Notes: generated by a model from the letters alone, not told the origin. Shown: positions 1-8,223, counted from the stretch's first letter. The stretch is DNA of 13,782 nucleotides from Flavobacterium psychrophilum (GCA_945866505.1 CAMBHH010000086.1:1-13782); one strand, 5' to 3'. A program made the numbers and translations.

Positions 1-1553
1 AAATCGATTTGTGGACGAGTGAACACTTTAAACATTTTATCCCCTTGGGTAATTAATGCGGTATCTTTTGATTCCAAAATTGGATTCGTTTCAGCAACGG
101 TTACACTTGTTTCTTTGAAGAACGCAACCATTTTTTCAGATTCATTCAATTTGTGCTCCATTCTTCGTAAACGCTTTTCAGAAGCTAAACCAATTTCATA
201 AGACATCGGCGTTAATCTAAAATCAGCATTATCCTGACGCAATAAGGTTCTGAATTCGGCACGAGAAGTAAACATTCTGTATGGTTCTTCCGTTCCTTTG
301 GTGATTAAATCATCAATAAGAACCCCAATATACGCCTCATCTCTTTTTAAAATTAACGGAGCTTTTTCCTGAACTTTTAAAGCTGCATTAATCCCAGCCA
401 TCAATCCTTGTGAAGCTGCTTCTTCATATCCGGTTGTTCCATTTATTTGTCCAGCAAAATACAATCCTTCAACTAATTTAGTTTCAAGTGTATGTTTCAA
501 TTGCGTTGGCGGAAAATAATCGTATTCAATAGCATATCCTGGACGGAAAAATTTCACTTTTTCAAATCCAACAACAGAACTCAAAGCTTTAAATTGAATA
601 TCTTCTGGCAGCGAAGTGGAAAAACCATTAACATACACCTCACAAGTATTCCACCCTTCAGGCTCCACAAATAATTGGTGTCTTTCTTTATCGGCGAAAC
701 GATTAATCTTGTCTTCAATAGACGGACAATATCTTGGACCTAGTGATTGGATTCTGCCGTTAAACATTGGAGATCGGTCAAAACCCTCCCTTAAAATATT
801 GTGAACTTCAAGCGAAGTATACGTCATATGACAAGACCTTTGATGAATCAATGGCGAAGTTATATCCGAATAGGAGAATTTATCTGGTTTGGAATCCCCT
901 TTTTCTTCGTTCATTTTAGAAAAATCCAAAGAACGGCCATCTACTCTAGGAGGTGTTCCAGTCTTCATTCTTCCGGCTTGAAATCCTGCATTCACCAAAT
1001 CTTCGGTAATTCCATAAGCGGCACTCTCGCCTGCTCTTCCTCCACCAAATTGTTTTTCTCCGATATGAATCAATCCATTCAAAAAAGTTCCATTAGTCAA
1101 AACAACCGATTTCGATTTAATTTCGATTCCGAGTGAAGTTCTAATTCCTTTTGCTTTTCCGTTTTCAATAATCAATCCTTTGACCATTTCTTGGTAAAAA
1201 TCAAGATTTGGAGTTCCTTCCAACATCAATCTCCATTCTTCTGAAAAACGCATTCTGTCACTTTGAACTCTTGGCGACCACATTGCAGGTCCTTTGGATT
1301 TGTTCAACATCTTGAATTGAATAGCGGTTTTGTCTGAAACAATTCCAGAGTATCCACCAAGCGCATCAATTTCGCGAACGATTTGTCCCTTAGCAATTCC
1401 TCCCATTGCCGGATTACAGGACATTTGCGCAATGTTTTGCAAACTCATTGTTACCAATAAAGTTTGCGATCCCAAATTGGCAGCAGCTGCAGCGGCTTCA
1501 CAACCAGCGTGACCAGCGCCTACTACAATTACATCATATTCTTCTAGAAACAT
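1..1553 (-). CDS. mnmG: MnmG (GidA), tRNA uridine-5-carboxymethylaminomethyl modification enzyme, C-terminus cut by window edge
   Basis: With MnmE, MnmG installs the carboxymethylaminomethyl group at C5 of wobble uridine 34 in several tRNAs; it uses FAD, NADH and a folate one-carbon donor in the cytoplasm. I translated the minus strand from the ATG at 1551-1553. It stays open for 517 codons to the left edge; the family is usually about 620 residues, so roughly 100 C-terminal residues are missing. Seen directly: the N-terminal FAD dinucleotide-binding motif GAGHAG (residues 12-17), the family signature CNPAMGG (46-52), KGPAMWSPRVQSDR (from about 87), and a later GGGRAGESAAYG motif. No frameshift or internal stop was found in the parts checked. 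It lies 117 bp downstream of ybeY on the same strand and may be co-transcribed with it. Two parS-like sites and a heptamer array lie just upstream. The family assignment is secure. Confidence 0.97.
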   Translation of the reverse strand, partial: MFLEEYDVIVVGAGHAGCEAAAAAANLGSQTLLVTMSLQNIAQMSCNPAMGGIAKGQIVREIDALGGYSGIVSDKTAIQFKMLNKSKGPAMWSPRVQSDRMRFSEEWRLMLEGTPNLDFYQEMVKGLIIENGKAKGIRTSLGIEIKSKSVVLTNGTFLNGLIHIGEKQFGGGRAGESAAYGITEDLVNAGFQAGRMKTGTPPRVDGRSLDFSKMNEEKGDSKPDKFSYSDITSPLIHQRSCHMTYTSLEVHNILREGFDRSPMFNGRIQSLGPRYCPSIEDKINRFADKERHQLFVEPEGWNTCEVYVNGFSTSLPEDIQFKALSSVVGFEKVKFFRPGYAIEYDYFPPTQLKHTLETKLVEGLYFAGQINGTTGYEEAASQGLMAGINAALKVQEKAPLILKRDEAYIGVLIDDLITKGTEEPYRMFTSRAEFRTLLRQDNADFRLTPMSYEIGLASEKRLRRMEHKLNESEKMVAFFKETSVTVAETNPILESKDTALITQGDKMFKVFTRPQID

Positions 1554-1594
1554 TTGATTTCAGATTGTTGATTAGCGGTTTTTGATTTCAGATT
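1553..1594 (-). repeat. Tandem 7-bp repeat in the mnmG leader (6 units)
   Basis: Read on the minus strand, six consecutive 7-mers run directly into the mnmG start codon: AATCTGA, AATCAAA, AACCGCT, AATCAAC, AATCTGA, AATCAAA. The last A is the A of ATG. The consensus is AAYCNNN. The first two units reappear exactly as the last two, giving a 14-bp direct repeat 28 bp apart. The role is unknown; compare the arrays before gltX, glnS, tRNA-Cys and folB. Confidence 0.75.
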
Positions 1595-1629
1595 CTCTTA
1601 CTAAAATCAAAACCTTTGTTTAAACGGTT

Positions 1630-1645
1630 TGTTCCACGTGAAACA
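1630..1645. promoter_or_regulatory. parS-like ParB binding site (intergenic)
   Basis: The 16-mer TGTTCCACGTGAAACA matches the bacterial parS consensus TGTTNCACGTGAAACA at every position. parS sites nucleate ParB (Spo0J) and SMC loading and are usually clustered near the replication origin. This copy lies between ybeY and mnmG, 45 bp from a second identical copy. No parA or parB gene is in the window, so binding is inferred from sequence alone. Confidence 0.88.
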
Positions 1646-1670
1646 AAATTTTACAATTATAAAGTAGAGA

Positions 1671-2090
1671 CTATTGTTCCACGTGAAACATAGCGAGCTT
1701 TTCATCCTCTTTACTTCTCATCATAAGCTCGTCAGCTTCTGATTTGTCATTATATCCACAGTAATGTAAAACACCGTGAACCAATACGCGCATCAATTCC
1801 TCCTCAAAAGACACATTAAATTCGACTGCGTTGTCTTTAACCCGGTCTACTGAAATAAACATATCGCCGCCAATTTCGTTACCAATTGTATAATCAAAAC
1901 TAATAATGTCTGTATAATAATCGTGCTGCAAATGCTCTTGATTTATATGCAACAAATACTCGTCATCGCAAAAGATGTAATTAATTTCGCCTTCTTTTTT
2001 TCCTTCAGATTTAATCACGTTAGAAATCCAGTTTCTAATGGAATCTTCGTTATCTAGCGTAAACTCGGTTTCGTAATTGTAGTCTATCAT
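1671..2090 (-). CDS. ybeY: YbeY, rRNA maturation endoribonuclease
   Basis: YbeY is a metal-dependent endoribonuclease needed for 16S rRNA 3' end maturation and ribosome quality control. The product is 139 residues, normal for the family. Seen: a SFDY segment near residue 64, GDMFIS (75-80), and the metal-binding motif HGVLHYCGYND (105-115). The two first ligands are His105 and His109. The third position, His in E. coli-type proteins, is Asp115 here; as far as I recall this is common in Bacteroidetes YbeY, so I do not treat it as inactivation. The start codon overlaps the stop of the upstream DUF4175 gene by 4 bases (ATGA), indicating translational coupling. The last residues, FHVEQ, are encoded by a parS-like site and lie beyond the conserved domain. 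Confidence 0.94.
   Translation of the reverse strand: MIDYNYETEFTLDNEDSIRNWISNVIKSEGKKEGEINYIFCDDEYLLHINQEHLQHDYYTDIISFDYTIGNEIGGDMFISVDRVKDNAVEFNVSFEEELMRVLVHGVLHYCGYNDKSEADELMMRSKEDEKLAMFHVEQ
1675..1690. promoter_or_regulatory. parS-like ParB binding site inside the 3' end of ybeY
   Basis: This is a second exact copy of TGTTCCACGTGAAACA. It lies within the last codons of ybeY, where the minus strand reads MFHVEQ followed by the stop. The C-terminal tail of YbeY is therefore dictated by the parS sequence. It pairs with the copy at 1630-1645. Confidence 0.88.
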
Positions 2091-5000
2091 TTATTATTAA
2101 AATATTCTTGAACTTTTTGATTAAAATTGGAGCGCAAAGGTAAGGATTGTCTATTTAATATTTCTATACTGTTTAAATAATCCAAAAATGCAGGCGGCAA
2201 TGGTTTAGATTGATTCGAAAACTCTTTTCTATTCGTTTCCGATTGGCGCTTATTTTCTTGTCCTTGTTGTTGAATAGCTGTGTTTAATTTCAGTAATTCT
2301 TGCTTTACATTCAATATTCTTTGTAAGGTTTCATTCTTGAAACCTTTATTCAATAATTGCTTTTCTATCTCCTTCATTTGGTCCAAAGCATTCTGTCCGC
2401 TTCCACCAATTCCTTGCTTGTTCAATTCGTTTTGCAAAGATTCGCGTAGTTTCTTTTGCTCTTTGTAAATTTCCATAATTGCTTTTGCGTCTCCTTCCCC
2501 ATTTTCCCCTTCGGAACTTCCTCCTTGCGTTTTGCCTTTTCCGTCTATTCCCTGTTCCCCATCTTTTCCCGGTTTGTTTCCTTGTCCTGGTTTCTGCCCT
2601 GGTTTTTGACCTTTATTCATTCCATCTTTGATCTTATCCGATACACCCTCTTGTTTTTTGATAATATCAGGCAACTGCATTCCATCTCCTGAACCCGGTT
2701 TTGGCTTTCCAGCCCCTTCTCCGGACATAGACATTTGCATATTACCCAGGATATCACTTAAAAAATCAGCTAATTTATTGGCCGATGAAACTGTGTATTG
2801 CTGGTGAGAAACTCCTTTTGCAATTTGAGCATCAACCAGTGTCTCCAATGATTTATCTAAATTATACTGTGCACTTCCAATTTCCTTGGTAATATTTTCA
2901 CCTATTTTAGGATTACGTAAAGACATGGCAAACAAGCTGTCGTCGATGTGTTTGAATTGCAATTTTAAGTCCTGCTGGTTTTTTAAAGCTTTATTAAACG
3001 CAGGTGAACCTATTTTATATCCTTTAAATTTAACCATTAAGTCCTCCTGGGAAAAGGAAAACGCTAGAAGGTTATCTAAAACTTGACGAAGCATCGCCAC
3101 ATCTTCCTCTAGTTGCTCCATTTCGGCGTCTTGCATTTCTTGTTCCATTTTCTGCGCCATCTGTTTCATCTTTTTGGCGGCGCTTTTTTGCTTTGATTTG
3201 GCAGATGCTTTTTTATCTTTCTGCAATTCATCGGAAGCTTTTTTCAAATCTTCCTCAATGCTTTTTTCTTGTTCTTTGTCATTTGGAATATCCAAAGGCT
3301 TTTTTAGCTCCTTGTTTTCTTTATTTAAATCTCTTAAATCTTCTTGAATTTTGTCAAACTCTTTGTTAATTTCCTCTTGATTATCTTTAGTATTTTCTTT
3401 TTCAGAATTTGATAAATTTTCTTGTTTTTCAGAAAGTTTATCTAATTTGTCTTTTAGTTGTTCAGCCTTTTTCTGAACATAATATTTCTTGGTTAGCTCG
3501 ACTAATTGTTCCAAACTCTTCGATTGATTTTTAGCATTTTGTTTGAACTTGTCCATTTTCTCCATCAGGTCTTCTTGCTTGATTTTGTCATTGAGTTCTT
3601 TGAGTTCTTCCAATAATTTTTTGTTTTTCTCCAAATCCTTGTCAACATTCTCCAAGCGTTTTTGTAACTCTTCCTTGAATACGTCCTTTTTATCTGCTTT
3701 TGCTTTGTCAAGGTTATCCTTCATTTTCTCAGCAAAATCTTTCATCATTTTATCCTGCTGATTTTGACGTTTAATGAAATCATTTATTTTTTGCTGGTCT
3801 TTAAATTCAAGATTGTCTTTTTCTTTACCAGATTTCTGCAACTTATCCATTTCGGAGATTTGCTTGTCCTGATTCTGTAATGACTTTTCTAGCCCGCTGA
3901 TACTTTCATTCTGCTGCTGAAATTGACGATCCTCCTTTTCTTCATCGGTTGCAATACGACTAGAAAAAACTGAAGACTTGGTACTTTTAAAATTATGCAG
4001 AGCATCATTGTCAAAAACTTCGAAATAATATTCATATGATACACCTTGCTCAACAGGAAGCGAACTTGGAAACACAAAAATAAACTGATCATAAAGATTT
4101 GACTTAACTACAATTGTTCCGCGCTTAATATATTCAGGTTTGTTTCTAGGATAATAAACAATTTGAAGTTTCGACAATCCGTAATCGTCGGAAATTTGGC
4201 CTAAAACATAATTTTTATCGATTTTAAGACTATCTGGAGCATTGTTTACATTGATAGTTGGATACTGATCTTTGATGACCGAAATCTGGTAATTTAATTT
4301 CTCATAGTTCTGGACTCTAGCATTCGAAGTCAGAATTTGATACTCTGTGTTCTGGGAAATAAATTTCGATATCGCAAAATTATTATCAACTTTAGAGAAT
4401 GCCAAACTAGAATTCACATCTTTCCAAACTACATTTTGAGTTGCCAAAGTATTAATTCGCCAAGTAACACGAGTTCCTTCAGGAAGAATTGCGTTACCAT
4501 TTCCATTGATGATTTCGGGTTTCTTTTTCAAATAGGACGGAAAATTCAAAAGCATTTCAAAATTAGCAATCGACGGAACTGTAACCACAATCAACTCAAA
4601 ATCGGACGAAGAAACTGAGTTGGCCTCCACGTGAAACAAAACGTTTGATGAAGGTTTCTCAATTGTATATTGAAATTCCCCCGCTTTTGTGGATTCCATA
4701 AAATAACTTTCGTCACCAATAAAAATTTTTGCGTTTTCAGGAACAACTTTTCCTTCAGTTTTGATGCGGATGATGAAATCCTTGTTTTGCTCCGTTTGAA
4801 GATTATTACTCAACATTATAAACTCAAATGGAGCTGGAGGCAAAAACTGATCATGAAAATGCACTACCCTATTCAAACTTTGGGAAAGCATTTTGCTATT
4901 TCCCGAAACATAAAAGAAAGCGAAAAGTAAAATAGGCAAGACTGCTAAAGGCAAATATTTTCGATTCGCTTTAAAATTAATTGCATTTCCAAAAGGTATC

Positions 5001-5419
5001 GGTTGTAGTGAATTGGCTTTTTGTTCTATAGAAGCCAATAACAATTCCGATTTAGTCTGATGCAAATCAGAATCGGACAATTGCAGGAAATTCGTCAGTT
5101 TATCGCTTACTTCAGTAAAATGATTCCCAATAATAGTAGAGGCGTCTTTGTAATCAATTCCTCCTTGAAGTTTAAATAACTTGAAAATGGGAAACAAAAT
5201 AAAGCGGAACAACAGGAAAAGTTCCACACCAATGAAGGTCCAAAACAATAGCGTTCTTCCCACTGGCTTGAGCCAAAGAAAATACTCTACAAAAATTGTG
5301 AACAAGAAATACAACAATCCCAAACCGACGAAGAAAATCATTCCCCGAATCAGTTCGTTAGTATAAAACTTCTTGATGAAAAGTTCCAGCTTTTGATAAA
5401 TAAAATTTGACTGATCCAC
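2087..5419 (-). CDS. DUF4175-like large membrane protein with coiled coils
   Basis: This is an inner-membrane protein of 1110 residues with no established function that I know. Two membrane segments are visible near residues 27-47 and 56-76, and a third near 155-171. A Bacteroidetes DUF4175-type region with beta-rich, probably periplasmic segments follows (about 190-490). Next comes a very long Lys/Glu/Gln-rich coiled coil (about 495-770), a helical part (770-895), a Gly/Lys/Pro/Gln-rich low-complexity linker (about 899-977) and a helical C-terminus. The start is a GTG (5417-5419); I see no better upstream start. The stop overlaps the ybeY start by 4 bases, so the two genes are coupled. The order DUF4175-ybeY-mnmG is, from memory, typical of Flavobacterium relatives. 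The DUF assignment rests on overall architecture and context. Confidence 0.85.
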   Translation of the reverse strand: MDQSNFIYQKLELFIKKFYTNELIRGMIFFVGLGLLYFLFTIFVEYFLWLKPVGRTLLFWTFIGVELFLLFRFILFPIFKLFKLQGGIDYKDASTIIGNHFTEVSDKLTNFLQLSDSDLHQTKSELLLASIEQKANSLQPIPFGNAINFKANRKYLPLAVLPILLFAFFYVSGNSKMLSQSLNRVVHFHDQFLPPAPFEFIMLSNNLQTEQNKDFIIRIKTEGKVVPENAKIFIGDESYFMESTKAGEFQYTIEKPSSNVLFHVEANSVSSSDFELIVVTVPSIANFEMLLNFPSYLKKKPEIINGNGNAILPEGTRVTWRINTLATQNVVWKDVNSSLAFSKVDNNFAISKFISQNTEYQILTSNARVQNYEKLNYQISVIKDQYPTINVNNAPDSLKIDKNYVLGQISDDYGLSKLQIVYYPRNKPEYIKRGTIVVKSNLYDQFIFVFPSSLPVEQGVSYEYYFEVFDNDALHNFKSTKSSVFSSRIATDEEKEDRQFQQQNESISGLEKSLQNQDKQISEMDKLQKSGKEKDNLEFKDQQKINDFIKRQNQQDKMMKDFAEKMKDNLDKAKADKKDVFKEELQKRLENVDKDLEKNKKLLEELKELNDKIKQEDLMEKMDKFKQNAKNQSKSLEQLVELTKKYYVQKKAEQLKDKLDKLSEKQENLSNSEKENTKDNQEEINKEFDKIQEDLRDLNKENKELKKPLDIPNDKEQEKSIEEDLKKASDELQKDKKASAKSKQKSAAKKMKQMAQKMEQEMQDAEMEQLEEDVAMLRQVLDNLLAFSFSQEDLMVKFKGYKIGSPAFNKALKNQQDLKLQFKHIDDSLFAMSLRNPKIGENITKEIGSAQYNLDKSLETLVDAQIAKGVSHQQYTVSSANKLADFLSDILGNMQMSMSGEGAGKPKPGSGDGMQLPDIIKKQEGVSDKIKDGMNKGQKPGQKPGQGNKPGKDGEQGIDGKGKTQGGSSEGENGEGDAKAIMEIYKEQKKLRESLQNELNKQGIGGSGQNALDQMKEIEKQLLNKGFKNETLQRILNVKQELLKLNTAIQQQGQENKRQSETNRKEFSNQSKPLPPAFLDYLNSIEILNRQSLPLRSNFNQKVQEYFNNK
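4623..4638. promoter_or_regulatory. Degenerate parS-like sequence inside the DUF4175 gene
   Basis: The 16-mer ending at 4638 matches the parS consensus at 13 of 16 positions, including the intact CCACGTGAAACA part, but its first three bases differ. On the minus strand it encodes FHVEA (residues 262-266 of the DUF4175 protein), close to the FHVEQ tail of YbeY. It could be a weak site or a coincidence of codons. Confidence 0.35.
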
Positions 5420-5445
5420 AATTAATAAAGTTTGTTTATAACCGC

Positions 5446-5474
5446 TAAATGTAACTATTTTTAGATTTAGTCAA
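5446..5474 (-). promoter_or_regulatory. Candidate promoter for the DUF4175-ybeY(-mnmG) operon
   Basis: On the minus strand, TTG (5472-5474) is followed by an 18-bp spacer and TACATTTA (5446-5453). The last element matches the Bacteroidetes -7 consensus TAnnTTTG at 5 of its 6 fixed positions. The expected transcript start leaves a leader of roughly 20 bases before the GTG start. This is pattern-based only. Confidence 0.4.
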
Positions 5475-5519
5475 TGTTAAAAATTGATTAAAGGTAAATT
5501 CATAGACTAATTCTCTAAA

Positions 5520-5554
5520 AACTTCGTACTTCTAACTTCCGACTTCTAACTTCT
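5520..5554 (+). repeat. Tandem 7-bp repeat upstream of gltX (5 units)
   Basis: Five consecutive heptamers of form NACTTCN (AACTTCG, TACTTCT, AACTTCC, GACTTCT, AACTTCT) occupy 35 bp. They end 3 bp before the -7 box of gltX, so they fill the region where a -33 element would lie. Compare the five-unit array in front of glnS. Confidence 0.85.
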
Positions 5555-5557
5555 AAT

Positions 5558-5565
5558 TATCTTTG
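5558..5565 (+). promoter_or_regulatory. gltX promoter -7 element TATCTTTG
   Basis: TATCTTTG is a perfect match to the Bacteroidetes -7 consensus TAnnTTTG. It sits 17 bp before the gltX ATG, implying a very short 5' leader. No clear TTG -33 element is present; the heptamer array covers that position. Confidence 0.65.
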
Positions 5566-5582
5566 CACCAAAATTCATAAAA

Positions 5583-7097
5583 ATGTCTAAGCAAGTTAGA
5601 GTGCGTTTTGCACCAAGTCCAACGGGACCTTTACATATTGGCGGCGTTCGTACTGCCCTATTCAACTATTTGTTTGCCAAGAAAAACAATGGCGTTTTCT
5701 TTCTTCGAATTGAAGACACAGATCAAAATCGTTTTGTTCCTGGTGCCGAAGAATACATTATGGAAGCCTTAGAATGGTTGGGAATTTCACCAGATGAAAC
5801 CATTGGAAAAAATGAAAAATTTGGTCCATACAAACAATCCGACAGAAAACATTTGTACAAGCAATATGCCGATGAATTAATCAATTCCGGAAATGCGTAT
5901 TATGCTTTTGATACTGCCGAAGCTTTAGATTTTCACAGGAAACAACACGAAGAACAAGGAAAAACTTTTATTTACAATTGGCATAATCGAGAAAAATTAG
6001 ATACTTCATTAGTAATTTCTACTGAAGATACCGAAAAAAGAATTTCCGCTGGCGAAGATTATGTAATCCGTTTTAAAACTCCAGTTGATGAAACTTTGCA
6101 TTTAAAAGATATCATTCGTGGCGATGTAAAGTTTGAAACCAATCTTTTGGATGACAAAGTGTTGTTCAAAAGCGACGGAATGCCCACGTATCATTTGGCG
6201 AATATTGTAGATGATCATTTAATGGAAACATCCCACGTAATTCGGGGCGAAGAATGGTTGCCATCAATGCCGTTGCACGTTTTATTATACCGTGCCTTTG
6301 GTTGGGAAGCGCCAGAATTTGCTCATTTGCCGTTGATTATGAAACCAGTTGGAAACGGAAAATTATCCAAACGGGATGGTGATAAAATGGGATTTCCAGT
6401 TTTCCCGTTAGATTGGCAAACTGCTGAAGGGGTTTCATCTGGCTATAGAGAAAAAGGTTTTTTTCCAGAAGCTGTTGTTAATTTTTTAGCTTTATTGGGA
6501 TGGAATGACGGAACGGAACAAGAACTATTTTCATTGGAAGAATTAGTTCAAAAATTTGATTTGAGCAGGGTTCACAAAGCTGGAGCTAAATTTGATCCAG
6601 AAAAAAACAAATGGTTCAACCATCAATATTTGGTGAAACAAAACGATCGCGATTTAGCGAAAAGCTTCGCTCCTATTGTCGCTGAAAAAGGAGATTCCTA
6701 CGGAATGACAAGTGATGAAAAATTGGAAAAAATAGTTTCGTTAATAAAAGAACGAGCCAATTTCGTTTCAGAATTTTGGGAATTAAGTGATTTCTTTTTT
6801 CTAGCTCCAACATCTTATGATGAAAAAGCACGAAAAAATTGGAAAGAAGAGACACCAGCCTTACTGCAAGAATTGATTTCAGTTCTTAGCGAAATAACGG
6901 ATTTCACATCATTGAGCATTGAAACCATCGTGAAAGATTGGATGACCAAAAACGAGATTGGAATGGGAAAGGTAATGCAGCCGTTTCGCTTGTGTTTGGT
7001 TGGAGCTTTGAAAGGACCACATTTATTTGACATCGTGGAACTCATTGGAAAAGAAGAAACCATTATTAGAATTGAGAAAGCAATAGCTACTTTATAG
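5583..7097 (+). CDS. gltX: Glutamyl-tRNA synthetase (GluRS, class I)
   Basis: GluRS charges tRNA-Glu with glutamate using ATP in the cytoplasm. The product has 504 residues, normal for bacterial GluRS. Seen: the class I start RFAPSPTGPLHIGGVRTALF (residues 8-27, HIGH-type motif HIGG at 18-21), RIEDTDQNR (42-50), IRGEEWLPSMP (220-230) and the KMSKS-type motif KLSKR (260-264). A helical anticodon-binding domain follows. The ATG at 5583 places the first motif at the usual distance. It is the first gene of the plus strand, divergent from the DUF4175 operon. With a true GlnRS also encoded (9474-11600), this enzyme is expected to be discriminating, charging only tRNA-Glu; that is inference. A weak hairpin lies just after the stop, but no clear terminator was seen. 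Confidence 0.97.
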   Translation: MSKQVRVRFAPSPTGPLHIGGVRTALFNYLFAKKNNGVFFLRIEDTDQNRFVPGAEEYIMEALEWLGISPDETIGKNEKFGPYKQSDRKHLYKQYADELINSGNAYYAFDTAEALDFHRKQHEEQGKTFIYNWHNREKLDTSLVISTEDTEKRISAGEDYVIRFKTPVDETLHLKDIIRGDVKFETNLLDDKVLFKSDGMPTYHLANIVDDHLMETSHVIRGEEWLPSMPLHVLLYRAFGWEAPEFAHLPLIMKPVGNGKLSKRDGDKMGFPVFPLDWQTAEGVSSGYREKGFFPEAVVNFLALLGWNDGTEQELFSLEELVQKFDLSRVHKAGAKFDPEKNKWFNHQYLVKQNDRDLAKSFAPIVAEKGDSYGMTSDEKLEKIVSLIKERANFVSEFWELSDFFFLAPTSYDEKARKNWKEETPALLQELISVLSEITDFTSLSIETIVKDWMTKNEIGMGKVMQPFRLCLVGALKGPHLFDIVELIGKEETIIRIEKAIATL

Positions 7098-7216
7098 TTG
7101 TTTGGCTTTGCAAAAAGCAGAAAATTATAATAATTTCATAAATTAATTTTGAAAAAATTTTAAATCTAAAAATCATTTGTAATTTAACACTAATTTTTAA
7201 CTTAAATTATATTGAT

Positions 7217-8188
7217 ATGAATCCATTCTTAATTGTTATTATAGTTTTCGGACTATTTATTTTTCTTTCCTCCTTTTTTACTGTCAAACAACAAACCGCC
7301 GTTATCATTGAGCGTTTTGGTAAGTTTTTAAGCATCAGACAATCTGGATTGCAACTCAAAATACCTTTGATTGATAGAATTGCCGGCCGTGTCAATCTTA
7401 AAATCCAACAATTGGACGTTATTATCGAAACCAAAACTAAAGATAACGTTTTTGTAAAACTAAAAGTATCGGTCCAATTTATGGTGGTAAAAGAAACTGT
7501 TTATGACGCTTTCTACAAATTAGAATATCCTCACGATCAAATCACTTCTTATGTATTTGATGTGGTTCGTGCCGAAGTTCCAAAATTGAAATTAGATGAT
7601 GTTTTTGAAAGAAAAGATGACATTGCTATTGCTGTAAAACGAGAGTTGAACGAAGCAATGACAACTTATGGCTACACGATCATCAATACGTTGGTTACTG
7701 ATATTGACCCAGATATTCAAGTAAAAAATGCGATGAACAGAATCAATGCTGCCGATAGAGAAAAAACTGTAGCCGAATTTGAAGCAGAAGCCTCGCGAAT
7801 TAGAATTGTGGCTAAAGCCCAAGCGGAAGCCGAAAGTAAAAAACTACAAGGTCAAGGAATCGCCGATCAAAGACGCGAAATTGCTCGCGGATTGGTAGAA
7901 AGTGTCGACGTTTTGAACAAAGTGGGCATCAATTCGCAAGAAGCTTCAGCATTGATTGTGGTGACGCAACATTATGATACTTTGCAAGCCATTGGCGCAG
8001 ACACCAATTCTAATTTGATATTATTGCCCAATTCTCCGCAAGCCGGCAGTGATATGTTGAACAATATGGTTGCTTCGTTTTCGGCTTCGAATCAAGTGGG
8101 CGAAATGATGAAAAAAACCAAAAGAATAAAACCGGCAGTTCATCCTACAGAATATGTAGAACCTGAGGAACCTGAAACTGAGGTTTAG
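7217..8188 (+). CDS. SPFH/band-7 (stomatin-like) membrane protein
   Basis: This 323-residue protein has one N-terminal membrane segment (about 4-22). The SPFH/band-7 domain follows (about 23-190), with typical words: VKQQTAVIIERFGKF, LQLKIPLIDRI, and VRAEVPKLKLDDVFERKDDIA (118-138). Then come an Ala/Glu/Arg-rich coiled coil (181-225, AEFEAEASRIRIVAKAQAEAESKK) and an acidic Pro/Glu tail (about 303-323). SPFH proteins oligomerise at the membrane and organise microdomains or partner proteases; this one resembles the QmcA/HIR/stomatin type. No NfeD-type partner gene is adjacent. It follows gltX by 119 bp of AT-rich DNA, so I treat it as separately transcribed although no convincing promoter was seen. 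It ends just before a strong hairpin terminator. Confidence 0.9.
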   Translation: MNPFLIVIIVFGLFIFLSSFFTVKQQTAVIIERFGKFLSIRQSGLQLKIPLIDRIAGRVNLKIQQLDVIIETKTKDNVFVKLKVSVQFMVVKETVYDAFYKLEYPHDQITSYVFDVVRAEVPKLKLDDVFERKDDIAIAVKRELNEAMTTYGYTIINTLVTDIDPDIQVKNAMNRINAADREKTVAEFEAEASRIRIVAKAQAEAESKKLQGQGIADQRREIARGLVESVDVLNKVGINSQEASALIVVTQHYDTLQAIGADTNSNLILLPNSPQAGSDMLNNMVASFSASNQVGEMMKKTKRIKPAVHPTEYVEPEEPETEV

Positions 8189-8197
8189 TTATATGAA

Positions 8198-8223
8198 AAA
8201 AAGAGGCTTAATTGCCTCTTTTT
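8198..8223. terminator. Bidirectional Rho-independent terminator
   Basis: The stem is 10 bp (8198-8207 with 8214-8223), with core GAGGC/GCCTC, flanking A and T tracts and a 6-base loop. The tracts lie on both sides, so it can stop the SPFH transcript (plus) and the small membrane-protein operon (minus). The stop codon of the minus-strand gene (8208-8210) lies in the loop. Confidence 0.85.

Noticed and set aside
801..1136. Plus-strand open frame of 111 codons
   Set aside because: It lies entirely within mnmG on the opposite strand, and the antisense MnmG reading carries all family motifs.
2456..2692. Plus-strand open frame opposite the Gly/Lys/Pro-rich part of the DUF4175 gene
   Set aside because: It is a compositional shadow of low-complexity codons on the coding strand, with no start context or recognisable protein.
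7100..7135. Terminator after gltX (GCTTT/AAAGC hairpin)
   Set aside because: The stem is short and is followed by A-rich sequence rather than a run of T.
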